A stretch of 64,000 nucleotides of DNA from an uncultured Agathobacter sp. (GTDB lineage Bacteria; Bacillota; Clostridia; Lachnospirales; Lachnospiraceae). The stretch covers positions 1 to 64,000 of the forward strand of contig CALWLL010000056.1 in the NCBI GenBank assembly GCA_944381555.1, written 5' to 3'. Shown here in pieces: positions 28,763 to 38,728 of the stretch. The notes below the pieces were generated by a model that ran no database searches, was not told the origin of the DNA, and saw only the letters and a list, made by a program, of their open reading frames with translations. Both the position numbers and the translations under genes were made by a program. Each line of letters starts with the position of its first letter. Positions within the stretch are counted from its first letter, which is position 1.

Positions 28763-30433
28763 TTAGAATAATCCGGTGATTACTCCATCTTCATTTACAT
28801 CAATTCCAAATGCCGCAGGTTTCTTTGGCAGTCCCGGCATGGTCATAATGGAACCGTTGACTGCGACTACAAATCCTGCGCCTGCACAAACATACACCTC
28901 ACGGACATGAATCGTAAAACCGCTTGGACGGCCAAGCTTTGTGGCGTCATCGGATAGTGAATACTGTGTCTTTGCCATACACACCGGAAGATTACCCATT
29001 CCAATGTCTGTGATGCGCTCTAATTCCTTATCCGCCGCAGCAGAATATGTAACGCCGCAAGCACCGTAGATTTCCCGTGCAACTGTTTCGATTTTCTCCT
29101 TTAAGGACAGTGCATCATCATATAATACGTTAAAATTACTCTTCTTGTTTTCCAGTGTAAAAAGAACCTTTTGTGCTAAAGCAATACCGCCGTTTCCGCC
29201 TTTTTCCCAAACCTCGGATAAAGCAAATTCACATCCTCTTTCTTTACAGAAGTTTTCTACAAAGTCCGTTTCTGCTTTGGTATCGCTTACAAATGAATTC
29301 AAAGTCACAACTACCGGAACACCATATTTCTGTAGATTCTCAATATGTTTTTCCAAATTGACAATCCCTTTTTTCAGTGCTTGAAGATTCTCTTTGTCAA
29401 GGTCTGTCTTTGCAACACCGCCATTGTATTTCAATGCACGAATAGTTGCTACAAGAACAACAGCGTCCGGCGATAAGCCTGCCTTACGGCACTTAATATC
29501 AAAGAATTTTTCTGCGCCAAGGTCAGCCCCAAAGCCGGCTTCCGTAATAACATAATCTGCCAGCTTAAGTGCAGTCCTCGTTGCACGCACACTATTACAT
29601 CCATGTGCAATGTTCGCAAAAGGTCCGCCATGAATAATCGCCGGTGTATTTTCTAAGGTTTGGATTAAGTTTGGCTTTAATGCATCCTTAAGAAGAGACG
29701 CCATAGAACCAACTGCATTTAAATCGGCAGCAGTTACCGGTCTGCCGTCAAATGTATATGCAACAACAATTTTACTGAGCTTATCTTTTAAATCTGCCAT
29801 ATCTTCAGCAAGACAAAGAATTGCCATAATTTCAGATGCAACGGTAATAACAAAATGATCTTCTCTGACCATACCATCCATCTTGCTTCCCAGTCCGACA
29901 ACAACATTGCGCAGAACACGGTCATTCATATCCAGACATCGTTTCCATACAATCTGTCTGGGATCAATCCCCAGTTCATTTCCCTGCTGAATATGGTTAT
30001 CCAATAAAGCCGCCAGCAAGTTATTGGCGGATGTAATCGCATGAAAATCCCCTGTGAAATGAAGGTTCAGTTCTTCCATTGGAACAACCTGTGCATATCC
30101 GCCGCCTGCGGCCCCGCCCTTTATGCCAAAACATGGGCCTAAAGAAGGTTCCCGAAGTGCAATTATGGCTTTTTTGCCTAATTTAGCAAATGCCTGGCCA
30201 AGCCCAACACTGGTTGTTGTCTTTCCCTCTCCCGCCGGAGTCGGATTGATTGCTGTTACGAGAATCAATTTACCGTCTGGATTATTTTTTATCCGGTCAA
30301 TGAGTTCATCTGACAATTTTGCTTTATATTTGCCATAAAACTCCAGGTCGTCCTCCATAATACCAATTGTTGCTGCTACATCTTTGATTGGGAGCATCTT
30401 AGCTTCCTGTGCAATCTGAATATCGGTCTTCAT
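28763..30433 (-). CDS. fhs: formate-tetrahydrofolate ligase
   Basis: ATP-dependent activation of formate to 10-formyl-tetrahydrofolate, feeding purine synthesis and, in acetogens, the methyl branch of the Wood-Ljungdahl pathway. The 556-residue protein has the monofunctional bacterial form with [17 protein letters not shown] (P-loop), [22 protein letters not shown] and a C-terminal [11 protein letters not shown] signature. The ribosome site GGAGG sits just before the ATG. Pairing with folD suggests a one-carbon operon; acetogenesis cannot be concluded from these two genes. Confidence 0.97.
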   Translation of the reverse strand: MKTDIQIAQEAKMLPIKDVAATIGIMEDDLEFYGKYKAKLSDELIDRIKNNPDGKLILVTAINPTPAGEGKTTTSVGLGQAFAKLGKKAIIALREPSLGPCFGIKGGAAGGGYAQVVPMEELNLHFTGDFHAITSANNLLAALLDNHIQQGNELGIDPRQIVWKRCLDMNDRVLRNVVVGLGSKMDGMVREDHFVITVASEIMAILCLAEDMADLKDKLSKIVVAYTFDGRPVTAADLNAVGSMASLLKDALKPNLIQTLENTPAIIHGGPFANIAHGCNSVRATRTALKLADYVITEAGFGADLGAEKFFDIKCRKAGLSPDAVVLVATIRALKYNGGVAKTDLDKENLQALKKGIVNLEKHIENLQKYGVPVVVTLNSFVSDTKAETDFVENFCKERGCEFALSEVWEKGGNGGIALAQKVLFTLENKKSNFNVLYDDALSLKEKIETVAREIYGACGVTYSAAADKELERITDIGMGNLPVCMAKTQYSLSDDATKLGRPSGFTIHVREVYVCAGAGFVVAVNGSIMTMPGLPKKPAAFGIDVNEDGVITGLF

Positions 30434-30493
30434 GCGTATCCTCCATTATGTATGTAAAAATTCTTTTAACAACACCCTTATGATTTACCACTT

Positions 30494-32992
30494 TTAGAAG
30501 TTTTCGTCAATATAGATTTCAAACTCTTCCGGACTCATAAGTACCTTTCTTGGCTTGGTTCCTTCTTCCGGTCCAACGATTCCCGCTTCTTCTAACTGGT
30601 CCATAATGCGGGCGGCCCTGTTAAAACCAACCTTTAAGTATCTTTGTAACATACCAATAGATGCTTTATCTTTATCAATGATAATCTTTGCCGCTTCCGT
30701 AAAATAGGAATCTCTTCCATCTCCTGCGGAATCCGCTTCTGATATAGATACCGTCACATTTCCTGAGGCTTCCATATTTTCGAGTTTCTGCTGTACTTCT
30801 GTACTATAAGATGCCGCACCATTTTTTTCGGTAATAAACCGGACAACATCCGACACTTCTTTATCAGAAACAAAAGCGCCCTGTACACGGATTGGCTTGG
30901 GAACTCCCTGTGGATGAAAGAGCATATCGCCTTTACCAAGAAGTTTCTCTGCACCATTCATATCAAGAATGGTTCTGGAGTCCACGCCGGAGGTTACCGC
31001 AAAAGCAATACGGCTCGGCATATTCGCTTTAATCAGACCTGTAATAACATTTACCGATGGCCGCTGGGTTGCGATGACAAGATGAATACCACATGCACGG
31101 GCAAGCTGCGCCAGACGGCAGATTGCTTCTTCCACATCATTAGATGCAACCATCATAAGATCTGCCAATTCGTCTACAATAATGACAATCTGCGGCATTT
31201 TCTTCGGTCTTTCCTGACCTTCCGGAATTAAAATGGAGTCAATGCGCGCATTATATCCGTTGATATCACGCACATTGATTTCCGCAAATTTCTGATATCG
31301 GTCTGTCATTTCTGCTACTGCCCAATGCAGTGCGCCTGCCGCTTTCTTTGGATCTGTTACAACGGGAATCATAAGATGCGGTATTCCGTTATATACACTA
31401 AGCTCTACCACCTTAGGATCAATCATAATCAATTTTACCTCTTTCGGGTCAGCTTTGTATAAAATACTCATAATAATGGTATTAATGCAGACTGATTTAC
31501 CCGAACCGGTAGAGCCTGCTATTAGCATATGAGGCATTTTTGCAATATCAGCCACCTTAGTCTGTCCGGATATATCTTTGCCGACTGCAAACGTAATTTT
31601 AGAAGGTGATTTTTTAAACTCTTCCGATTCAATCAAATCTCTGAACGCTACGACAGCTTTTTCCTTGTTCGGAACCTCGATACCAACTGCCGCTTTACCC
31701 GGAATCGGTGCTTCAATACGAATATCTTCCGCTGCAAGGTTTAATTTGATATCATCAGCAAGATTGACTATTTTACTTACCTTTACACCCATTTCCGGCT
31801 GGATTTCATACCTTGTAACAGCCGGACCGCAGCTAATATTTGTAACCGTTACATTTACGCCAAAGGTCTTTAGGGTCTGCTCTAACTTCTGCGCTGTTTC
31901 CCTTAACTGATTCTGCGTATTTCCCGCGCGGCGGCTCTCGCCTGCTTTTAATAATGAAACAGGCGGGAAAACGTATGGTTTTTCCGGTATCGCAGTTTCC
32001 TCTGCAATAATCTCATTTGCAACGCTGTCTACTGCTTTTTCAATATCCTCTACGCTTGCACGGTTTTTGCGGGTGGCAGAATGTTCCATTACCGATTCAG
32101 GCTGTGTTTCCTCCTCAATAAAGTCACCTACAATTTTCGGCCCTGATTTAACTTCTTCTTCCGAAATCAGAGGCGCATAACCATATGTTGTATCGTCTGT
32201 CGATGACAGGCGCGTTCTGCGCTCTGCCTTTATGTTTGGTAATTCTAACGGATTGTCGTCATGCAGCTCATCCATCTCATCTGAGTGCGGCAGCTCCTGC
32301 TTTGCCGGAATCTTCGTGTCAATCGAGACGCCGGATACTTTATTGTCCACTCTGCGGCTTCTTTCTTCCGCACGCACGCGGCGGTATTCCTGATAACGCT
32401 CGTTTCTTTCCTTTGCAGATTCGTATACCTTCTGTCCTCCGGCCTGAAAACCTTTAATAGCAGATTTTTCCGTAATAAGCATCAATGAAATGATAAGGAC
32501 GATTGCATCAATAATATAAGCCCCTATCATGCCAAATGCCTGACTAATATAGTATGCAAAAAAACCGCCGATAATTCCGCCTCCCAGCTTTTTCTCAGCA
32601 CCATATGTAAAAGACTCCATCGGAGTCATTATCTCATTATGGGAAAAGGTAAGCGAAAACAGCATACACAAGAAAAAAATAAACAATACTCCTGCCACTA
32701 GTTTTATTATTGCAAGAAAATTACCTTTATTCGATATTGCAAACAAACAGCCGGTTATCAATAACACCGGAAATACATATGCTATTAAGCCGAATATTCC
32801 AAAGAAAAAACTGCTTACGGCATTCCCGACTGCACCGCCTACTCCAAAGTTACTTACAAACAGAAGTAACGCACATGCAATAAGTATCCATAGCGCAATT
32901 TCTGAACGAAACTCTTCCACTTTTCTAACTTCTTCTGCACTTGGTTTTTTTGTCTTTCGTTTTGACGAAGATGCTTTTTTCTTATTCGCCAT
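30494..32992 (-). CDS. ftsK: DNA translocase FtsK/SpoIIIE
   Basis: An ATP-driven DNA pump that clears chromosomes from the division septum and, in spore formers, packs the forespore. Four or five membrane helices occupy about 32-180; a charged linker runs to about 340; the motor has GSTGSGKS (493-500), IIVDELADLMM and IATQRPSVNVITG; the C-terminal gamma domain (winged helix, with RYLKVGFNRAARIMDQLE) recognises polarity sequences. Start is the ATG at 32992 with GGAGG six bases upstream. A tepA-like gene next to ftsK/spoIIIE mirrors the Bacillus order. Confidence 0.95.
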   Translation of the reverse strand: MANKKKASSSKRKTKKPSAEEVRKVEEFRSEIALWILIACALLLFVSNFGVGGAVGNAVSSFFFGIFGLIAYVFPVLLITGCLFAISNKGNFLAIIKLVAGVLFIFFLCMLFSLTFSHNEIMTPMESFTYGAEKKLGGGIIGGFFAYYISQAFGMIGAYIIDAIVLIISLMLITEKSAIKGFQAGGQKVYESAKERNERYQEYRRVRAEERSRRVDNKVSGVSIDTKIPAKQELPHSDEMDELHDDNPLELPNIKAERRTRLSSTDDTTYGYAPLISEEEVKSGPKIVGDFIEEETQPESVMEHSATRKNRASVEDIEKAVDSVANEIIAEETAIPEKPYVFPPVSLLKAGESRRAGNTQNQLRETAQKLEQTLKTFGVNVTVTNISCGPAVTRYEIQPEMGVKVSKIVNLADDIKLNLAAEDIRIEAPIPGKAAVGIEVPNKEKAVVAFRDLIESEEFKKSPSKITFAVGKDISGQTKVADIAKMPHMLIAGSTGSGKSVCINTIIMSILYKADPKEVKLIMIDPKVVELSVYNGIPHLMIPVVTDPKKAAGALHWAVAEMTDRYQKFAEINVRDINGYNARIDSILIPEGQERPKKMPQIVIIVDELADLMMVASNDVEEAICRLAQLARACGIHLVIATQRPSVNVITGLIKANMPSRIAFAVTSGVDSRTILDMNGAEKLLGKGDMLFHPQGVPKPIRVQGAFVSDKEVSDVVRFITEKNGAASYSTEVQQKLENMEASGNVTVSISEADSAGDGRDSYFTEAAKIIIDKDKASIGMLQRYLKVGFNRAARIMDQLEEAGIVGPEEGTKPRKVLMSPEEFEIYIDENF

Positions 32993-33052
32993 GAACAACC
33001 TCCAAAATATTTCTTCCTATTATAATAGTAAATCACATAGAAATACCAATAT

Positions 33053-33081
33053 ACTATACCATATTTTGTTTTTTTTGTCAT
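33053..33081 (-). promoter_or_regulatory. candidate vegetative promoter of ftsK
   Basis: Minus-strand ATGACA (33076-33081) and TATAGT (33053-33058) are spaced by 17 bases. The predicted start lies about 55 bases before the ftsK ATG. The -35 differs from TTGACA at one base. Confidence 0.5.
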
Positions 33082-33106
33082 CCATGTAGAGAAAAAAGCA
33101 CCACAT

Positions 33107-33778
33107 TTAGCCTTTTTTATTTGCTTTTATTAAATCCTTCAGTTTGTCAAATGCCTCAGCAATTCCGCCAATTTCATCAATTAATCCTACATCTACAGCT
33201 TCTTTTCCAACCAGAATAGTCCCTACATCTCTGGTAAGCATCTGCGTGTTCATCATCAATTCTTCCATTTTTTCATAAGTTGCATGGCAGTGACCTATAA
33301 TAAAAGTGATAATCCGGTCCTGCATTCTTTTAAAATAATCATAGGTTGCCGGTGCGCCGATTACGGTTCCGCTCATTCGAACGGGGTGAATTACCATAGT
33401 GCCGCTTGGAACTATCATAGAATAATCGGTACATACTGCTAGTGGCACACCGATGGAATGACTTCCTCCCAATACAAGAGAAACCGTTGGTTTACTTAAG
33501 GAGGCCACCATTTCTGCAATTGCCAGACCGCTTTCTACATCACCGCCAACCGTATTGATGAGCAACAGCACCCCATCAATTTTCTTATCATCCTCTATCT
33601 CTGCCAGTTTTGGCAGCACATGCTCATATTTGGTAGTCTTCGTATTTGAAGGCAGGCATTCATGACCTTCAATTTCTCCGATAATGGAAATCAGGCAGAT
33701 GGTTACTTCATCGTCTTTTAATATGCTTTGTCCATATTCTTTAATATCGTCCTGCTTAGAACATTCTTTTTCACTCAT
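33107..33778 (-). CDS. ClpP-fold serine protease, TepA-like
   Basis: A 223-residue cytoplasmic protein of the ClpP/crotonase fold, in the TepA (translocation-enhancing) branch. The INTVGGDVESGLAIAEM block precedes the nucleophile, probably Ser108 in GGSHSIGVPL, and the catalytic His is probably His131 in IHPVRMSG. The start is the ATG at 33778, set by AAGGAG six bases upstream; the frame stays open to 34075 across the end of glgA, but that part overlaps glgA and a terminator. In Bacillus the homologue also lies beside spoIIIE. Substrates are unknown. Confidence 0.86.
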   Translation of the reverse strand: MSEKECSKQDDIKEYGQSILKDDEVTICLISIIGEIEGHECLPSNTKTTKYEHVLPKLAEIEDDKKIDGVLLLINTVGGDVESGLAIAEMVASLSKPTVSLVLGGSHSIGVPLAVCTDYSMIVPSGTMVIHPVRMSGTVIGAPATYDYFKRMQDRIITFIIGHCHATYEKMEELMMNTQMLTRDVGTILVGKEAVDVGLIDEIGGIAEAFDKLKDLIKANKKG

Positions 33779-33809
33779 GATATACTCCTTAATCATTTGA
33801 ACAAATAAA

Positions 33810-33845
33810 AATACGGACACCATATACAATATGATGTCCGTATTA
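33810..33845 (-). terminator. rho-independent terminator of glgA
   Basis: Arms AATACGGACATCAT and its complement fold, with a G-U pair, into a long stem about 20 bases past the glgA stop. The minus strand then reads TTTTTATTTG. It separates glgA from the TepA-like gene. Confidence 0.8.
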
Positions 33846-33866
33846 GTATTAACGATTCTATTTCTT

Positions 33867-35318
33867 TTATTCCCCAAGAAGGTAATTATATAAGCCTTCA
33901 TAACGATATCTGGAAGCATTCCATGAGAAATCTTTTTCCATGCCTCTGTCAACCATCTGATTCCACTGACGCTTCTTATCATAATAAATATGTTTTGCGT
34001 AGTTAATGATATAGAGCATTTCATCAGCATTATAGTTTTTAAAGGAAAATCCGTCGCCGGTATTTTCATATTCATTGTATGGAATAACTGTATCCTTTAA
34101 TCCGCCGGTTTCGCGTACAATCGGCACTGTTCCGTGCCGGAATGAAATCATCTGCGTCAATCCGCATGGTTCAAATCTGGACGGCATTAAGAATGCATCT
34201 GCCGCTGCGTACAGCTTACGGGCAAGATCGTCATTGTAACAGATGTTGGCAGATACGCGTTCCGGGTATTTCCAAGCATAATGACGGAACATATTCTCAT
34301 ATTGCGGTTCACCGGTTCCGATGATTACGAACTGCGTATATTCATCTACAATCCCTTCCATTACATAGTTGATAAGGTCAAGTCCTTTTTGATCCGTAAG
34401 ACGGGACACTAGACCAATCATGAATTTCTTCTTGTCCACCGCAAGTCCTAAATCCTGCTGTAGTTTTTCTTTATTTAATGCCTTTTTCTTTCTCCATGTA
34501 TCAATATTATAGTTTACATAGAGTTTCTCGTCTGTTTCCGGATTGTAGTTAGTATAATCAATACCATTTACAATCCCCTGCATATCAAAATGACGCGCAG
34601 ATAGAAGTCCGTCTAAGCCTTCCCCGTAAGCCATTGTCTGGATTTCGTTTGCATATGTATCACTAACGGTTGTTATGTAGTCTGCATATACAAGACCACC
34701 CTTCAACATATTCGCATCCTTCTTAAACTCAAGTTTATCCGGTGTGAATAAGGATTTGTCAAAGCCTGTAAGTCCCTGCATGGTCTTAACATCCCAGATA
34801 CCCTGGAATTTTAAGTTATGGATTGTCATAATTGACTTGATTCCCCAGAAGAAAGAATCTCCCTGAAATTCATTTTTTAAGTATACGGGAATAAAGCCCG
34901 TCTGCCAGTCATGACAATGAATAATGTCCGGTCTGAATCCAATCAGCGGCAGCATAGACAGAACTGCTTTATCGAAGAAGCAGAACTTCTCAATGTCGGA
35001 ACGGATATCACCATATGGAACAATTCCGCTAAAGTATTCCTGATTGTCAATAAAGTAATAAGTAATACCTTCAAACTTATACTGAAGAACACCTACATAT
35101 TTGTTTTGAATGTAACTGCCGGCTCCCATATAGAAATGGGTCACATATTCCATCTGATTACGAAAATACTCTGGGATGCAGCTATAATTCGGAATTACAA
35201 CCCTTACGTCCCAGTATTCTTTGTCGAATTCTTTTGGCAATGCCCCACATACATCAGCAAGTCCGCCAGTTTTAATAAACGGAACACATTCAGATGCCGC
35301 AAATAAGATTTTCTTCAT
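33867..35318 (-). CDS. glgA: glycogen synthase (ADP-glucose type)
   Basis: A GT5 glycosyltransferase that extends alpha-1,4-glucan from ADP-glucose. The N-terminal KTGGLADV at 16-23 is the ADP-glucose-binding motif, and the C-terminal half carries SRLTDQKGLDL and the SRFEPCGLTQM retaining-GT signature. The 483 residues match the family. GGGGGAA precedes the ATG. No other glycogen genes (glgB, C, D, P) are in the window, so this copy is physically separate from any glg operon. Its own terminator follows. Confidence 0.95.
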   Translation of the reverse strand: MKKILFAASECVPFIKTGGLADVCGALPKEFDKEYWDVRVVIPNYSCIPEYFRNQMEYVTHFYMGAGSYIQNKYVGVLQYKFEGITYYFIDNQEYFSGIVPYGDIRSDIEKFCFFDKAVLSMLPLIGFRPDIIHCHDWQTGFIPVYLKNEFQGDSFFWGIKSIMTIHNLKFQGIWDVKTMQGLTGFDKSLFTPDKLEFKKDANMLKGGLVYADYITTVSDTYANEIQTMAYGEGLDGLLSARHFDMQGIVNGIDYTNYNPETDEKLYVNYNIDTWRKKKALNKEKLQQDLGLAVDKKKFMIGLVSRLTDQKGLDLINYVMEGIVDEYTQFVIIGTGEPQYENMFRHYAWKYPERVSANICYNDDLARKLYAAADAFLMPSRFEPCGLTQMISFRHGTVPIVRETGGLKDTVIPYNEYENTGDGFSFKNYNADEMLYIINYAKHIYYDKKRQWNQMVDRGMEKDFSWNASRYRYEGLYNYLLGE

Positions 35319-35339
35319 GACTCTTCCCCCTAAATATCT

Positions 35340-36068
35340 CTAATCATCCCAGTTGTGATACACTTCCTGAACATCATCATCATCATCCAGCAGATCTAAA
35401 ATCTTGTTAATATTCTTAATATCTGTTTCATCTGTTAATGTCACATAGTTCTGCGGAATCATAGTTACTTCTGCTTCTGCCATCGGAATCCCGGCTCCTT
35501 CCAAGGCTTTGCGGACTTCTTCAAAATCATCCGGAACTGTTGTGATTTCAAAGCTGTCCTCTTCTTCTGCAAAATCTTCAGCACCTGCATCCAGTGCAAG
35601 CATCATAAGTTCATCTGCATCCATATCGCATTCTTCTTTATCAATAAGAATCTGCCCCTTTTCATCAAACATGAAAGATACACAGCCCTGCGTACCAATG
35701 CTTCCATAGCCTTTTGTGAAAGCATTTCTTACATTAGATGCTGTACGGTTTTTATTGTCTGTTAAGCATTTTACGATAATTGCCGTACCGCTCGGACCAT
35801 AGCCTTCATATGTACAATATTCGTAGTTTACGCTTCCTGATTCACCGGAGGCCTTTTTGATACCTCTTTCAATGGTGTCATTTGGCATATTGTTCGCTTT
35901 TGCTTTTGCAATAATCTGTGCCAATTTGTAGTTATTCGCAGGATCCGGTCCTCCTTCTTTTACTGCTACTGCAATTTCGCGTCCGATTACGGTAAAGATT
36001 TTACCTTTTGCTGCATCATTCTTTTCTTTCTTATGCTTGATATTCGCAAACTTGGAATGTCCTGACAT
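35340..36068 (-). CDS. YebC/PmpR-family protein
   Basis: A 242-residue member of the YebC/PmpR/TACO1 family. The N-terminus [20 protein letters not shown], the [14 protein letters not shown] block and the acidic C-terminal domain are diagnostic. Members act as transcription regulators in some bacteria, and the TACO1 branch promotes translation, including of proline-rich stretches; which applies here is unknown. AGAGGT precedes the ATG. It lies between the CBS protein gene and glgA. Confidence 0.93.
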   Translation of the reverse strand: MSGHSKFANIKHKKEKNDAAKGKIFTVIGREIAVAVKEGGPDPANNYKLAQIIAKAKANNMPNDTIERGIKKASGESGSVNYEYCTYEGYGPSGTAIIVKCLTDNKNRTASNVRNAFTKGYGSIGTQGCVSFMFDEKGQILIDKEECDMDADELMMLALDAGAEDFAEEEDSFEITTVPDDFEEVRKALEGAGIPMAEAEVTMIPQNYVTLTDETDIKNINKILDLLDDDDDVQEVYHNWDD

Positions 36069-36106
36069 AATTTACCTCTTTTCTGTTACTTTCATTTATT
36101 TTATCA

Positions 36107-37093
36107 CTATTTATCCATTCCCGCAAGTTCGTGCGTTTCATCTCCGCCGTGATTCTCCTTACATTTTGTAATTCGAACATCACGAACAATTCGGTCTTCC
36201 ACGCGCCGGATTTCAAAACAGTAACCATATGCATTTATTTTTTCACATGCACCATCTGTTGGTACTTTTTCCAACAAAGAAACAAGCAGACCGTTTAAGG
36301 TTTCAAACGCATCTTCTTCCACCGGGAGTTCTATAACTTCTAAAACGTCGCGAAGTTCTGTCAATCCGTCAAAAGTATAACTTCCGTCTGAATCCATAGA
36401 AAAAGTCTGTTCTTCTTCATCATGTTCATCTTCAATATTGCCCACAATTTCTTCCAGAATATCTTCCATTGCTACAATACCGGAGGTTTGTCCATATTCA
36501 TCAACTACGATGCACATATGGTTTTTATCCGTCTGCATCTGCTTAAAAAGCCGGTTGATATTGATTGTTTCTGTAATAAAATTCACTTCACGGATCAGTT
36601 TTGGAATGTCCTTTATGGGCGTCCGGAACACTTCATTCTTCTGGGCATAATACAACGCATCTTTGATATGCAGCACACCAATAATATTGTCAATATCATA
36701 AAGATATACCGGAAAACGCGAACGCCCCGTTCTGACAATATAAGAAATGGTATCATAGTAGCTTCTGCTGCCGTCTAATGCTACGATACTTTTTCTATGC
36801 GTCATTATATCTTTTGCTTCTTTATCCCCAAATTCAAAAATATTATGTATCATTTCCGCTTCGGATTCTAAAAGCACACCTTGTTCGTGTCCTTCATTTA
36901 CCATGGAAATGATTTCTTCTTCTGTCACATCATTTGAAGAAAGGTTCGAAAGCGTCTTCCCGCCATTCTTAATTTTTTTCAATCTTTTTTTGATGCTTTT
37001 GCGGAATGTATATAACATCCAAGCCATTGCAATGATGAGCACCACATTAATTGCAATTGAGACCCACATAATATAGGGGTGTCCACTGTCCAT
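36107..37093 (-). CDS. CBS-pair / CorC_HlyC-domain membrane protein with a single membrane helix
   Basis: A 328-residue protein related to the hemolysin C/CorC/MpfA group implicated in magnesium handling. One membrane helix (about 6-28) is followed by a basic stretch, an acidic FEFGDKEAKDIM lead-in, two CBS repeats (about 95-215) and a C-terminal CorC_HlyC domain (about 235-315). The multi-helix DUF21/CNNM domain usual in full-length transporters is absent, so this form is more likely a regulator or partner than a channel (inference). AAGGAG precedes the ATG. Confidence 0.86.
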   Translation of the reverse strand: MDSGHPYIMWVSIAINVVLIIAMAWMLYTFRKSIKKRLKKIKNGGKTLSNLSSNDVTEEEIISMVNEGHEQGVLLESEAEMIHNIFEFGDKEAKDIMTHRKSIVALDGSRSYYDTISYIVRTGRSRFPVYLYDIDNIIGVLHIKDALYYAQKNEVFRTPIKDIPKLIREVNFITETININRLFKQMQTDKNHMCIVVDEYGQTSGIVAMEDILEEIVGNIEDEHDEEEQTFSMDSDGSYTFDGLTELRDVLEVIELPVEEDAFETLNGLLVSLLEKVPTDGACEKINAYGYCFEIRRVEDRIVRDVRITKCKENHGGDETHELAGMDK

Positions 37094-37178
37094 TTCTTTT
37101 CTCCTTTTTGTATATCTTTGCTAATTTTATATTGCAAAATATAATAAATATTACCATGAAGCCGTACTTTACGTCAAG

Positions 37179-37523
37179 TTATGTATACAGCTCCAGACTA
37201 ATTCCTAATGCTTTATCAATTTCTTTCAACATCTGACTATCTAAATGACAGACCTTATCTTTCAAACGTTTTTTGTCAATGGTTCTAAGCTGTTCTAATA
37301 AAACCACTGAATCTTTAGCCAGATCATATTTTTCACTGTCTAATTCCACATGGGTTGGAAGCTTTGCTTTATGCATCTGTGAAGTAATTGCCGCACAGAT
37401 TACGGTTGGGCTGTGCCGGTTTCCTACATCATTCTGAACAATGAGCACTGGCCGTATTCCGCCCTGCTCCGAACCAATAACCGGTCTTAAATCAGCATAA
37501 TAGATATCGCCTCTTAATATCAT
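37179..37523 (-). CDS. ndoA: MazF/EndoA-type mRNA interferase
   Basis: A 114-residue PemK/MazF endoribonuclease that cleaves mRNA at short motifs. The fold starts [12 protein letters not shown]; the probable catalytic residues are Arg24 (in [12 protein letters not shown]) and Thr47 (in AAITSQ). The start ATG at 37523 has GGAG upstream; the frame extends five codons further. In Bacillus and many clostridia an antitoxin gene lies between alr and ndoA, but the 69-base gap here has no room for one. The antitoxin may be elsewhere or absent. Confidence 0.92.
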   Translation of the reverse strand: MILRGDIYYADLRPVIGSEQGGIRPVLIVQNDVGNRHSPTVICAAITSQMHKAKLPTHVELDSEKYDLAKDSVVLLEQLRTIDKKRLKDKVCHLDSQMLKEIDKALGISLELYT

Positions 37524-37592
37524 TGATTCACACTCCATTAAATTTGATATACGAGTAGTATTTCCAATTTTCGAGTGTGTATACGCTATTTA

Positions 37593-38726
37593 TTATTCTT
37601 GATAGAAATTTACACGCGGAACACGGGGAGTAATCAGACAGGCGAACTCATAATTAAAACGCTCCGATAACGCTCCTAATTCTTCCATTGTTATGCAATA
37701 CTTACCATCTTTGCCGAGAAGCGTTACCTCGTCCCCCTCGGCAACGCCTGCAATATGACTCACATCAACCATGAACTGATCCATGCAGACCCTTCCGCAA
37801 ATCGGCGCCTTCTGTCCACGAATCAATACATATCCTTTATTCGATAAACTTCTTGCATATCCATCTCCATAACCAACCGGAACTGTTGCAATAAGCTGTT
37901 TTTCAGGCGTGACATAAGTCCCTCCATAACTGATTGCCCTGCCCGTTTCTAATTCTTTTAGATAAGAGACATGGCTCTTTAAAGACATTACCGGCCAAAG
38001 CTCCATATTGTCCTTAGATACCTCATCCGATGGCCACAATCCATATAAAATAATCCCCGCACGGACCATATTCATATTTGCTTCGGGAATATCTACAATC
38101 CCTGCACTGTTAGAGCAATGCTTAATCGGAATCTGTATTCCCTTCTCTTCTAACATACCGCACATGACATCAAATAATTCCATTTGCTGATAGGCTGACC
38201 GCTTATCTTTGCTGTCAGCGTTTGCAAAATGTGTAAAAATGCCTTCAATTTCAATGTTTGGCAGCTTTGAAATCTGATGAATTATTTCCGCTGTATCTGC
38301 ATTTACCTGAAAACCGATCCTACTCATACCAGTATCAATTTTTATATGAATATGACAGATTTTGCTTTTTGCCACAGCTATTTCAGATAACTTTTCGGCA
38401 ACCTTGTAGTCACACACGCAAGGACGAATATCCTCATCCACAATCACTTCAAATTCTTCACAGAATGTTATGCCTAATATCAGAATCGGTTTTTTACGTC
38501 CCGCCTCAATGAGTGCAACTGCCTCATCCGCAGTTGCGACTGCATAGCCCCACAAATACGGAACATGCTCGATGGCTTCTGCTATTGGCAGCGCTCCATG
38601 TCCATAGGCATCTGTTTTAATAACCGCTACAATCTGTGTATCCTCTTTTACTTTTTTGTGCATTTCTTCGAGATTATGTAACACGGCAGATAAGTTAATA
38701 CCTGCATACACTCTGCTATTTTGCAT
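37593..38726 (-). CDS. alr: alanine racemase
   Basis: PLP-dependent racemase supplying D-alanine for peptidoglycan. The PLP lysine lies in VAVIKTDAYGHGA (about 33-45), and the catalytic tyrosine is in the AISYGGTY segment of the C-terminal beta domain; CGRVCMDQFMVDV follows. The 377-residue length is normal. It starts two bases after the nnr stop and precedes the MazF-type gene, an old Firmicutes arrangement. Confidence 0.96.
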   Translation of the reverse strand: MQNSRVYAGINLSAVLHNLEEMHKKVKEDTQIVAVIKTDAYGHGALPIAEAIEHVPYLWGYAVATADEAVALIEAGRKKPILILGITFCEEFEVIVDEDIRPCVCDYKVAEKLSEIAVAKSKICHIHIKIDTGMSRIGFQVNADTAEIIHQISKLPNIEIEGIFTHFANADSKDKRSAYQQMELFDVMCGMLEEKGIQIPIKHCSNSAGIVDIPEANMNMVRAGIILYGLWPSDEVSKDNMELWPVMSLKSHVSYLKELETGRAISYGGTYVTPEKQLIATVPVGYGDGYARSLSNKGYVLIRGQKAPICGRVCMDQFMVDVSHIAGVAEGDEVTLLGKDGKYCITMEELGALSERFNYEFACLITPRVPRVNFYQE

Positions 38727-38728
38727 TT

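Noticed and set aside
30440..30472. TTGTTA-N16-CATAAT promoter and TTGTTAA Rex half-site upstream of fhs
   Set aside because: The -10 directly abuts the fhs ribosome site, so a transcript from it would lack that site; only one Rex half-site matches.
30434..30493. Tetrahydrofolate riboswitch upstream of fhs-folD
   Set aside because: The gap is only 60 bases and shows no conserved paired structure of the size needed.
33779..34075. Long N-terminal extension of the TepA-like protein
   Set aside because: It overlaps the end of glgA and its terminator; a clear AAGGAG precedes the ATG at 33778, and the protein then has the family length.
37524..37592. Antitoxin gene between alr and the MazF-type gene
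   Set aside because: The gap is 69 bases with no start plus ribosome site and no frame of useful length on either strand.
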